From assembly GCF_028330525.1 (NCBI RefSeq), contig NZ_JAQMSD010000127.1, forward strand, positions 1-45,206: a stretch of DNA of 45,206 nt. Direction: 5' to 3'. Below the pieces are notes generated by a model. It was not told where the DNA came from and did not search any database. It saw nothing but the letters and a program-made list of their open reading frames with translations. Every line of letters starts with the position of its first letter. Position 1 is the first letter of the stretch. Source of the DNA: Spirulina sp. CS-785/01 (GTDB taxonomy: Bacteria > Cyanobacteriota > Cyanobacteriia > Cyanobacteriales > Spirulinaceae). Positions 29,803 to 37,825 of this stretch are shown piece after piece. The position numbers were made by a program, and so were the translations under genes.

Positions 29803-30930
29803 ATGCTCTACCCCAGATTGCTCCTCCCCTTGACAGTTCTCACCCTTAGTCTCATTTCCTACGAGAGTTTCTCCCTTTCACCGCAAGTCACCGCGCAGGT
29901 GGACACCACTCCCGTTCCTCCCTTATTCCCCATTGTAAAAGAAGGTCAGTTAGGCTATATAGACCCCACAGGAACGATTAGAATTCCTCCTCAATTTACC
30001 TTTACATGGGGAGCAAGGCGATTTTCCGATGGAGTGGCCGTTATTTCTGTGGACGGGAAAGGAGGACTCATTAACCGTCGGGGGGAAATTATCCTTGAAC
30101 CCCGGTTTGAGCATATTGGGGAGTTTCATGACGGTTTAGCACAGGTAAACTATGCACAAAAATGGGGATTTGTCAACCGTTGGGGAAAAATTGCTATTCC
30201 TTTACAGTTTGCGGCAGTGCGGGATTTTTCCCAACGGTTGGCCGCAGTGCAGGTAGAGGGGAAATGGGGGTTTATTAACAAGTTGGGGGAAATGGAGATT
30301 CCCCCCCAATACCAAGATGCTGGGGATTTTACCACAGAGGGGACTGTCCCGGTGCAGGAGGGGGGACAATGGGGATTAACTAACCGCGTTGGAGAATGGG
30401 TCATATCTCCCCAGTTTGAGCGTATTTTACCCTTTCAGGAAGGTTTAGCGGCGGTGCAGAAGGGGGAAAAGTGGGGGTATATCAATACCGCAGGAGAGGT
30501 GGTTATTCCTCCCCAGTTTACTTGGGGGGGAGACTTCTCGGAGGGATTAGCAGTGGTGAAAGAAGGGGAAAAGGTAGGCTATATTAATGCTCAAGGGGAA
30601 AGGGTGATCTCTCCTCAGTTTGAGCAGGGGAGTGATTTTTCTCAAGGACTGGCGGCGGTACAATTAGAGGGAAAATGGGGTTATGTGGATACGACGGGAG
30701 AGGTGGTTATTGTGCCGCAATTTGAGGCCGCTTGGGACTTTTCGGAAGGGTTTGCTCAGGTGAAAGTCGGACAGCAGGTGGGGTTTATTAATTCCTCTGG
30801 TGAAATGATTATTCCGCCTCAGTTTGATGGTGCAAAGGCGTTTCAAGATGGGTTAGCTCAGGTCGAAATTGATCGTCAGATTGGGTATATTAATTCGGTG
30901 GGGGAGTTTGTTTGGCCGCTGAGTCGGTGA
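29803..30930 (+). CDS. Exported WG-repeat protein
   Basis: About 375 residues. After a signal peptide (MLYPRLLLPLTVLTLSLISY) the rest is made of about nine WG (KWG) repeats of 38-40 residues: G.W/Y(G/I)(Y/F)(I/V)(N/D)..G(E)..(I/V).P(Q)F....F..G.A.V. Such repeats form beta-rich ligand-binding surfaces in exported or cell-wall proteins, mostly of unknown role. The ATG at 29803 starts the signal peptide cleanly. The frame extends upstream to TTG 29743 and ATG 29752, but bases 29753-29790 form a hairpin (TGAAC..TTAGG with CCTAAGTTCA), which suggests an untranslated leader. Confidence 0.75.
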   Translation: MLYPRLLLPLTVLTLSLISYESFSLSPQVTAQVDTTPVPPLFPIVKEGQLGYIDPTGTIRIPPQFTFTWGARRFSDGVAVISVDGKGGLINRRGEIILEPRFEHIGEFHDGLAQVNYAQKWGFVNRWGKIAIPLQFAAVRDFSQRLAAVQVEGKWGFINKLGEMEIPPQYQDAGDFTTEGTVPVQEGGQWGLTNRVGEWVISPQFERILPFQEGLAAVQKGEKWGYINTAGEVVIPPQFTWGGDFSEGLAVVKEGEKVGYINAQGERVISPQFEQGSDFSQGLAAVQLEGKWGYVDTTGEVVIVPQFEAAWDFSEGFAQVKVGQQVGFINSSGEMIIPPQFDGAKAFQDGLAQVEIDRQIGYINSVGEFVWPLSR

Positions 30931-30964
30931 TTTTTTAATGGATAATAGATAATTAAAAGAGATT

Positions 30965-31029
30965 AGAAACCGGGTTTCTATCCAGCTTTTTGACTAAACA
31001 GGTTCATTGAACACAGAAACCCGGTTTCT
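30965..31029. terminator. Bidirectional inverted repeat between convergent genes
   Basis: AGAAACCGGGTTTCT (30965-30979) recurs as its exact reverse complement at 31015-31029, with 35 bases between. Placed between two converging genes, it can fold into one 15-bp hairpin on either strand. GAAACCGGGTTTC-type repeats are also dispersed in cyanobacterial genomes, so it may be an interspersed repeat recruited as a terminator. Confidence 0.5.
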
Positions 31030-31086
31030 CCCGACAGGTTTCTTCCCCATGTCCGTGATGGGTTGGCCTTAACTGTCAGAGGGGAG

Positions 31087-33102
31087 CTAGAATTGCTCTG
31101 GGAAGGAAGTTTGGGACTCATTGGGGGCTACAGGTAACATTTTTTCCCAAGCCGTAATTTGTTGTTGTGCCGCATTATAAGCGGGGGTATTGGGAGGGAT
31201 AGCTTGGGCAATGGTAATGGCCTCTCGAATACTAAATTGCGCCCGGCCTTGAGCTTGTTGGAGGATTTGATAACTCCATTGACGGATGGCCTCGTCTCGT
31301 TGGGGGACAATTTGGGTATTATCGGCAATTTGTCGGGCAGAAATAATGGCTGATCGGAGGGCTTGGGGGTTGCCGGAATCGGCGGTTTGATACGCCTGAG
31401 TCAGAGCTTGTCGGGCATCTAATTCCGCTTGCCACTGGGACATCCGGTTTTGCGCTTGTCGATACACCGGGCTATTAGAATCAATTTGGCCAGCTTCAGC
31501 CAAGGCTTCTTGGTAGTTACCATTATTAGCCAAAGCGATCGCCCGATCTAACCTAGGCTGATCTTGATTCTCCTGAATATTCCCCTCCCATTGTTGAATC
31601 CGCCGTTGGGCTTCTTGATAGAGGGGGCGGTTAGGATCAATTTGATTGGCTTGGCGGACTGCTTGCTGATACCCCGACACATCGCCATTACGGGCCAAAC
31701 GGGTAGCTCGCTCTAAATAGGGACGATCTTCAAGGGTTTGTAATTGTCTTGTCCAGTCTTGAATTTGTTCTCTGGCTTGGGGGTAACGGGGGTTAGAGGA
31801 AGATACCATCTTGGCTTGGGCAATGGCCGCATTTAGCCCCTGAATCGTCCCTTCTCGCGCATATCGAGCCGCCCGGGCCAACCGAGCCGCCCCTTGGAGT
31901 TCTGATTGCCACCGGACAATTAATTTTTGGGCATTATGATAGAGGGGGCGACTGGGATCGAGATTACGGGCCATGGCGATCGCATCCTCTAGATTAATCT
32001 GTGATCCAGAACTAGCCGTCGATACCGCATTGGCCAATTGGTTAATATCCTTCACCTTCTCCGTATGGCCCAAACTATTGGGAATTTGATTAGCAATATA
32101 AATGGCCTCTTGCCACGCCCCTTGCTCCATCTCCCGTAGAGCCATCGTCACCATCCGATCGCCTGCCTTTTGGATTAAGTCCTGGGCTTCCGGGTAGGCA
32201 TTACTTTCGGGGGCAATTTGTTCGGCCAATTCAATCCCCTGAAGAATGTCATCAATATTCCCCTTCTCCAGTTGGGCATAAGCCTCATCGAGCTTACGAC
32301 TTTCTTGGCGAGCCAGGGTTAACCGTTGATGAATTTGGTCATAGCGCGTTGTGGACCAATAGCGGTTTTCTAACTGGGTTAAACGAGCCGACGCTTGAAA
32401 GGCCGCCCCCCAATCCCCCTTTTTCATATGGGTAGCGATCTGCGCCTCAATTTCCTCTCCCCTCGCCCAAATATTCCGCCACTCAGTGATTTGTTGAGCA
32501 ATGACATTATTTTCTTTCTCGAAGCGATCGCTAATCTCCTCAGCTAAGGCGATCGCTTCCTTAATCTCCCCATTTTGAAACTTTTCCTCCCCCAACGCCA
32601 ACAGATCAGACACCCAAGCCTCCAAATACCGAGCCACCTCGGCCTGTAAAGGGTGATCCTCCGGCAAATCTTGCACCAACTGAATGGCCTGTAACAAATT
32701 CCCTTGGGTTTGCTTATTGGCCGCCAACTGAGCGCAATATAACCGCATCGACGCACTCGCTGTTGGCCAATGGGTGGTGGGACAATTGGGAACCGCCGGA
32801 AGTTTCAATAATAATGCCGTTGCGATCAACCCAGAAGTCCCCGAAAACAGCACAATCAACGCCGCCCAAAACTGCCAACGCCAGTACCAAGGGCGTTTCG
32901 GTGACGGGTTGGGATCAGACGACGGGGGAATAGGGGGGTAACGGGAATGAGTCTGAGTGAGCCTTTCTCCCTCCCTTGCATCACGAGACACGCGGTTTGG
33001 TGAGGTGCGGGGATGGGACGAGGTACGGACTCGATGAAGATTACCTGTATAGCCTGACTGGACTCTCTCCTCACGGCTCATCTCATTGGGGGTTTTACGC
33101 AT
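31087..33102 (-). CDS. Membrane-anchored protein with long helical repeat domain, unknown
   Basis: A 671-residue cyanobacterial protein. Residues 1-75 are basic and proline/serine rich. A single span follows (about 78-101, FWAALIVLFSGTSGLIATALL). The remaining 570 residues are a repeated helix-turn-helix pattern: RAIALANNGNYQEALAEAGQ, IDSNSPVYRQAQNRMSQWQ and many similar units of about 40-50 residues. This is a TPR-like solenoid, rich in Gln and Ala, probably on the periplasmic or lumenal side. Similar proteins in cyanobacteria are often labelled chromosome-segregation ATPase-like, but there is no ATP-binding motif here. I do not assign a function. AAGGA lies upstream of the ATG. Confidence 0.7.
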   Translation of the reverse strand: MRKTPNEMSREERVQSGYTGNLHRVRTSSHPRTSPNRVSRDAREGERLTQTHSRYPPIPPSSDPNPSPKRPWYWRWQFWAALIVLFSGTSGLIATALLLKLPAVPNCPTTHWPTASASMRLYCAQLAANKQTQGNLLQAIQLVQDLPEDHPLQAEVARYLEAWVSDLLALGEEKFQNGEIKEAIALAEEISDRFEKENNVIAQQITEWRNIWARGEEIEAQIATHMKKGDWGAAFQASARLTQLENRYWSTTRYDQIHQRLTLARQESRKLDEAYAQLEKGNIDDILQGIELAEQIAPESNAYPEAQDLIQKAGDRMVTMALREMEQGAWQEAIYIANQIPNSLGHTEKVKDINQLANAVSTASSGSQINLEDAIAMARNLDPSRPLYHNAQKLIVRWQSELQGAARLARAARYAREGTIQGLNAAIAQAKMVSSSNPRYPQAREQIQDWTRQLQTLEDRPYLERATRLARNGDVSGYQQAVRQANQIDPNRPLYQEAQRRIQQWEGNIQENQDQPRLDRAIALANNGNYQEALAEAGQIDSNSPVYRQAQNRMSQWQAELDARQALTQAYQTADSGNPQALRSAIISARQIADNTQIVPQRDEAIRQWSYQILQQAQGRAQFSIREAITIAQAIPPNTPAYNAAQQQITAWEKMLPVAPNESQTSFPEQF

Positions 33103-33401
33103 CTGTCCTTTCTGTCCTTTGCGGGAGTTGATTTCCGTAGATTTCCTCTTGACATCCTCCCTCGCGCCCCGCGAGGGATTCGGTACGAATCTGGAGGTTC
33201 TTCATTCAACGACACCACTTGCTGTGACAAGATTTCCTGGTTTTAAACTAGCACATTTAGCACAAACCTTTAAGTGCTAAGTTCCAGTCATCCCGTCGCC
33301 AGAGGCGAAGATCCTTTCTCACAATAAGATAAATGTTTTTCTTTGAGAATTGGATCAGAATATTTTAAGAATCATAACATTAGTCACGGATGGATGACCC
33401 C
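33103..33401 (-). mobile_element. Remnant of an IS200/IS605 tnpB 3' end
   Basis: No gene. Around 33150-33180, read on the minus strand, a GC-rich hairpin (arms CCCTCGCG and CGCGAGGG) is followed by AGGATGTCAAG. The hairpin-AGGATGTCAA order is characteristic of right ends of cyanobacterial IS605-type elements and of the TnpB guide RNA scaffold. Upstream, a short open stretch (LNEEPPDSYRI) looks like a degraded tnpB-associated tail. The rest of the transposase is gone. Confidence 0.4.
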
Positions 33402-34370
33402 TTACCGCTTACGACTGCTCGAACCACTGCGTTTAGAACTACCCGAAGGAACACGCTTGCTGCTGCCACTGCGGGAACTAGACCGACTGCTAGACTTGCT
33501 TCCAGACCGACTACTGGATCTGCTGCCAGAGCGACTCTTGCTGGTTTTACCGGGTTTGGCGGCCATATTATTCCCCATCTCTTGGGGGGTTGCCCCTGCT
33601 CGTTTGTTGGGGTTGACACGGAAACTCACATTGGCACCATCTCCCGATTGTTCTAACACCAGTAACGGGGTTGGTTTCGCCTTTTGGTCCCAGTCCATCA
33701 ACGCTACTCGTCCCTGAATCGTCGGTTGCCAAGTATCATGATCTGCATTGGGACTGAGGAATTTTTCAATACATTCAATAATCTGGGTAATAGTAGAAGA
33801 CGTGGACTGAGTGGGTAATTTGGTTAACTTAATTTGAATGCGGAATAACACCCGTTTCACCCGTTTCCCTTGGTTTTCCGTCTCATAGGTGACATCAAAG
33901 GTTTCATCCACTTGACGGCCACTGGTGGCCGCTACCCCGACTTGGTGAGTGGCGGTATTAGGACGTAACGCCACACTAATTAACTGTTTGACCCGTATTT
34001 TAATTTGATTAACAATGGCATAGTGAAACACCTCCTCATCCATCCGCAAGCGGAGATAGTCCAAGTTAAACTCCCGCGAGTGAATTAAGTCCGGGTTGGC
34101 CTCCATCTTCTGAATGGTTTTTAACGCCAGTTTGAGCCGTTTTTGTAAATCTTGGGCTTTAAATTTTTCTAACTTCAGTTCTTTCTGTAACTTGTCATAA
34201 ATTTTCAATTTCACATACACCCCTCCACCTACTAAAGCTAAAAAGAGGGCGGCGGTAGTGTACATCCAAATTTGCCCCGGAATGGCGGCTTGAACCACAA
34301 GAGGGGGGGCTGGGGGTTGTTCTGTGGTTTGAGTTTGGACCGGTTGAACGGGAAGAAATTGAGAAAACAT
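33402..34370 (-). CDS. Single-span membrane protein with Ser/Arg-rich tail, unknown
   Basis: A 322-residue protein: short N-terminus, one membrane span (about 34-54, WMYTTAALFLALVGGGVYVKL), a charged coiled coil (about 55-92), a folded domain (about 95-245, including EFNLDYLRLRMDEEVFHYAIVNQIKIRV), and a basic tail of about 50 residues made of Ser, Arg, Lys and Gly (from about 270). The middle domain looks like a conserved cyanobacterial family without an assigned function. The tail could bind nucleic acid, lipid or polyanions. It follows the 671-residue protein gene on the same strand after a 300-bp insertion-like remnant; they may once have been adjacent. Confidence 0.68.
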   Translation of the reverse strand: MFSQFLPVQPVQTQTTEQPPAPPLVVQAAIPGQIWMYTTAALFLALVGGGVYVKLKIYDKLQKELKLEKFKAQDLQKRLKLALKTIQKMEANPDLIHSREFNLDYLRLRMDEEVFHYAIVNQIKIRVKQLISVALRPNTATHQVGVAATSGRQVDETFDVTYETENQGKRVKRVLFRIQIKLTKLPTQSTSSTITQIIECIEKFLSPNADHDTWQPTIQGRVALMDWDQKAKPTPLLVLEQSGDGANVSFRVNPNKRAGATPQEMGNNMAAKPGKTSKSRSGSRSSSRSGSKSSSRSSSRSGSSKRVPSGSSKRSGSSSRKR

Positions 34371-34762
34371 ATTAGCTTAACGTAAGCGAGCAAAAATTGA
34401 GATGAGAAGGGCTAAGACGATATGTACGGGTGTTTGGGTTGATAGATGTTCGGGTTTAGGTCTAAGCAGAGGACTCCCCAATTATTGATAGATCAATATT
34501 CTTTTTACAGGGTAAGCCATCCCTCTAACCACAACTCCCCAGCAAGGACTCGACTTCACCATAGGACCCCAAAATAAATGACCCAGATCAGGGAATTCAG
34601 GATGAATCATCCCGAATGACAAGGCATTGGCTTTTTTCCCTCTACTTCAACTATAACAGTACCCCCTCAACATTGGCTGAATCTTAGCTCTGGTCTCCCT
34701 AGGGGAAATTCACCGAGGGAAGGGAGTAGCATGGAGAAAGACGACCGTATTTTGAAGGATTC
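34371..34762. other. Intergenic region, nothing clear
   Basis: About 390 bases between divergent genes. A hairpin with one mismatch (TTCAGGATGA with TCATCCCGAA, 34596-34616) is visible. No reading frame over 30 codons looks real, and I cannot point to promoter boxes. Confidence 0.5.
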
Positions 34763-35911
34763 ATGACTAATATTCCCTTTGTTGACCTCTCCCTCCAACA
34801 TGAACCGCTTCTCGACGAGATTAAACAGTCTTTACTCGATGTGGTGGCCCGGGGGGACTTTATTCTGGGGCAAGATGTCCGGGACTTTGAGCAACAATTT
34901 GCCCAACTGACCGGGGTACAATACGGAATCGGGGTAGGATCGGGGACGGATGCGATCGCGCTTGGCCTACAAGCCTGTGGCCTCGGTCCTGGGGATGAAG
35001 TGCTAATCCCCGCTAACACTTTCATTGCCACCGTCATTGGTGCGCTTCATAGCGGAGTTACCCCCATTTTAGTGGATTGCGACCCCAAAACCGCCCTCAT
35101 TGACCTAGAAGCCGCGCAACAAGCCATCACCCCCAAAACCAAGGCCATTCTCCCTGTCCACCTCTACGGGCAAATGGTCCCGCCCCAAGCCTTACTGGAC
35201 TTTGCCCAAGCCCATCATTTAACAATTTTTGAAGATGCAGCCCAGGCCCATCTGGCCCACCGGGAGGGTTATACGGCAGGGGCCGTGGGGAAAGCAGCGG
35301 CCTATAGTTTTTACCCCAGTAAAAACCTAGGGGCCTTTGGTAATGGGGGCATTGTCCTCACCGACAGCGAAGACATCGCCCATAAAATACGCTGTTATCG
35401 TAACTACGGGGCAGCCCAAAAATACGTCCATACGGAATTAGGCACCAATAGCCGTTTAGACACCCTACAAGCGGCAGTGTTAAAGGTCAAACTCCCCCAC
35501 CTGCAAGACTGGAATTTATCCCGCAACCAAGCCGCCGCCCAATACGACAAAGCCCTCAACCCCCTAGCCGACTCCGGAATTACCCCCCTAGAAAACCAAA
35601 GCGGCACGGGACATATTTACCACCTGTATATTGTACGAATCGAGCCGTCTTGCCCATTAAACCGGGATGAAATTCAAGCACAATTGAGCGATCGCGGCAT
35701 TAGTACAGGCATCCACTACCCCATCCCCTGTCACCTCCAACCCGCCTATCATCACCTCGGTTACCAAGAAGGAGACTTCCCCCAAGCCGAAGCCCTCTGT
35801 CGGGAAATCCTCTCCCTCCCCATGTATCCTGGACTCAGTGAAGCCCAAGTCACCAGGGTAGTCGATACCTTAAAAGAAATTCTCGCTGATGCCCAGTCCC
35901 TTCGCGCCTAA
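34763..35911 (+). CDS. DegT/DnrJ/EryC1-family sugar aminotransferase
   Basis: A 382-residue pyridoxal-phosphate enzyme that converts a keto nucleotide sugar to an amino sugar. GSGTDAIALGLQACGL binds the phosphate, EDAAQAHLA holds the ring-stacking Asp region, and YSFYPSKNLGAFGNGG holds the Schiff-base lysine, Lys187. Full length for the family, with FVDL at the N-terminus and GISTGIHYPIPCHLQPAY near the C-terminus. The closest types make amino sugars of surface glycans (e.g. FdtB/QdtB-like). It lies upstream of the exosortase and export genes in the same direction, with a gap of 128 bp, so a link to that system is likely but not proven. Confidence 0.88.
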   Translation: MTNIPFVDLSLQHEPLLDEIKQSLLDVVARGDFILGQDVRDFEQQFAQLTGVQYGIGVGSGTDAIALGLQACGLGPGDEVLIPANTFIATVIGALHSGVTPILVDCDPKTALIDLEAAQQAITPKTKAILPVHLYGQMVPPQALLDFAQAHHLTIFEDAAQAHLAHREGYTAGAVGKAAAYSFYPSKNLGAFGNGGIVLTDSEDIAHKIRCYRNYGAAQKYVHTELGTNSRLDTLQAAVLKVKLPHLQDWNLSRNQAAAQYDKALNPLADSGITPLENQSGTGHIYHLYIVRIEPSCPLNRDEIQAQLSDRGISTGIHYPIPCHLQPAYHHLGYQEGDFPQAEALCREILSLPMYPGLSEAQVTRVVDTLKEILADAQSLRA

Positions 35912-36039
35912 ATGCGTCTTGCGCCAAGGGCGGATACAGTAGAATAGGGTGCATTGACCAGAAATTTTGATCAACGGTTCATTTTTTCCTCAGAAACCAG
36001 CACTATAAATAAAAAAAGAAACCGCGTCCTGCTAGGGTT

Positions 36040-37092
36040 ATGCAAAGCCAATCTAAATTTCCAGCATTCCTTGAGCGTCACTGGCTCAATGGTTTAATCA
36101 TCCTATTTCTAGCCCTGTTATATGTCCCCCTCCTTCTCCATTGGGTGGACGGCTGGATTAATAAAACCATTAGCATTGAACATGAATACTTTAGTCACGG
36201 CCTCATCGGCATTCCTTACGCCGCTTATATTGTCTGGACCAACCGTCACAAGTGGCAACGCCTTGAAGATCGCTCTCACCCCCTAGGGGCGGTGTTACTG
36301 GGGTTAGGGGTCGCCTTTTACCTCTCCGACACCGTAGAATTGGTCAATCTCTCCTTTCCCATCGTCTTAACAGGGATTTGTCTTTGGTTGAAAGGAGGAC
36401 CGGGGTTAAAACTCAACGCCTTTCCGTTAGGGTTTGTCTTTTTTGCCACCCCCAATGCGGTCCCCTATCTCCTCACCGTCTATACCTTACCCCTACAAAA
36501 ATTCATTGCCACTACCGCCGGGTTCATCCTGTACTACTTCGGCATGACTGATATTGTAGTAGAGGAAATCTATCTCTCTGTGGGGGGACGGTTAGTGGAG
36601 GTAGCCCCCTACTGTGCGGGGTTAAAAATGCTCTTTACCAGTTTATATGTGGCCGCCCTGCTGTTACATTGGACGGGACTCTGGCGATCGCTGAAAAAAA
36701 CCCTCTTCCTTTTCTTGGGGGCCATCATCATCAGTGTCACCGTCAATATCTTCCGCAATACCATTCTCACCTATCTCTACGGCATGGGCTTCGATCCCGC
36801 CTTTGAATTTGTCCATGAAGGCACAGGGGGTGATTTAATCTCCTTGGGAATGTTACTGTTAATTGTCCTGTGGCTCGATGTCCTCGAACGAGTGGATCAA
36901 TATCGGAAAACAGGCAACGGAATAGGCATTCTCGACTACGGGGCCATGTTTGCGCTGCCCTTAAATATCTTCGGAGGGGGAACAAAACCCACCCCGGAGA
37001 GCAAAACCCCAGAACCCCCCCCAGAAAAGACCTCCGAGGATTCTCAGGACAATCACAACCACGACCAAACCCATGACCCAGACAGAGACTAA
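36040..37092 (+). CDS. crtB: Cyanoexosortase B
   Basis: Membrane cysteine transpeptidase of the exosortase/archaeosortase superfamily, thought to cleave C-terminal sorting tails and attach proteins to surface glycans. The 350-residue protein has about eight spans. The catalytic set is visible: Cys192 in PYCAGLKML, Arg239 in NIFRNTIL and His259 in FEFVHEGTGG. The N-terminal EYFSHGLIG is also conserved in cyanoexosortases. The C-terminal 50 residues are a proline/acidic tail. It overlaps by 20 bases the gene for the B-system partner, which fixes its identity as type B. The symbol crtB follows the cyanoexosortase naming and does not mean phytoene synthase. Confidence 0.88.
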   Translation: MQSQSKFPAFLERHWLNGLIILFLALLYVPLLLHWVDGWINKTISIEHEYFSHGLIGIPYAAYIVWTNRHKWQRLEDRSHPLGAVLLGLGVAFYLSDTVELVNLSFPIVLTGICLWLKGGPGLKLNAFPLGFVFFATPNAVPYLLTVYTLPLQKFIATTAGFILYYFGMTDIVVEEIYLSVGGRLVEVAPYCAGLKMLFTSLYVAALLLHWTGLWRSLKKTLFLFLGAIIISVTVNIFRNTILTYLYGMGFDPAFEFVHEGTGGDLISLGMLLLIVLWLDVLERVDQYRKTGNGIGILDYGAMFALPLNIFGGGTKPTPESKTPEPPPEKTSEDSQDNHNHDQTHDPDRD

Positions 37093-37825
37093 CAAAAAAT
37101 TTTCCTTTGGCCAACTGATCGGTAAAGGCCGGGGGGCTAAAGCGAAACTGGTGGTGATCCTAGTCTTATTGGTTCTCTTTCTCCTTGGGGCTATTCCCAG
37201 TTACCTTGGGGAGAGTTGGCAGAAACTCCCCCCTGTGGATAACTTAGGCCAAATTCGCCAAATTCGAGAGGAGGGCATTCCCATTCCGGAATGGGAAACG
37301 GCAGATCAAGTGGTGGGACGCATTGGCGGCCATCAATGGTCAATCCAAAATCTCACCCATCCCGACCAACGGCCCGCTTTACTGTTTCTCTTGCCCCAAA
37401 ATGGTCCGAAAACCCAACCCTATGTAGAATGGGTGGATATTGATGGGTTTTTTAAATGGAATATTGACACCCGTGAAACCCTAGAATTTACCGTCGAAAC
37501 CCAAGACCAAACCGCCCCCGTCCAAGCACGGTATTTCTTAGCCCGTGACCCGGAAAACCCGGTTTTTGCTAGGCGACAAACGGTGGTGGTGGTGCAATGG
37601 TATGCTTGGGATACCGGGGGGCATCATTCCTCCCTACAGTGGTTCATTCGGGATCAAAAAGCGCAACTGAGGGATGAGCGTGTTCCTTGGGTGGCGGTCT
37701 GTTTGCGTATTCCCATTGACCCCAGTAGTACCCTTGAAGAAGCTAAACCGTTAGCCACAGAATTAGCGAAGTTTGTTCAAACCAGCTTGATGAAGAATGT
37801 CTTTACTGCCTCTGAATCGTCCTAG
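37073..37825 (+). CDS. Cyanoexosortase B system-associated protein
   Basis: A 250-residue protein with a single N-terminal span (about 26-44, LVVILVLLVLFLLGAIPSYL) and a periplasmic domain beginning ESWQKLPPVDNLGQIRQIR. The domain resembles the EpsI-like partner fused to or encoded beside many exosortases (PALLFLLPQNGPKTQPYVEWVD, WYAWDTGGHHSSLQWFIRDQ). Its start lies within the end of the exosortase gene and its end overlaps the next start by 29 bases, so the three genes are translated as one operon. Its exact role is unknown; it is thought to assist the exosortase or polymer processing. Confidence 0.85.
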   Translation: MTQTETNKKFSFGQLIGKGRGAKAKLVVILVLLVLFLLGAIPSYLGESWQKLPPVDNLGQIRQIREEGIPIPEWETADQVVGRIGGHQWSIQNLTHPDQRPALLFLLPQNGPKTQPYVEWVDIDGFFKWNIDTRETLEFTVETQDQTAPVQARYFLARDPENPVFARRQTVVVVQWYAWDTGGHHSSLQWFIRDQKAQLRDERVPWVAVCLRIPIDPSSTLEEAKPLATELAKFVQTSLMKNVFTASESS

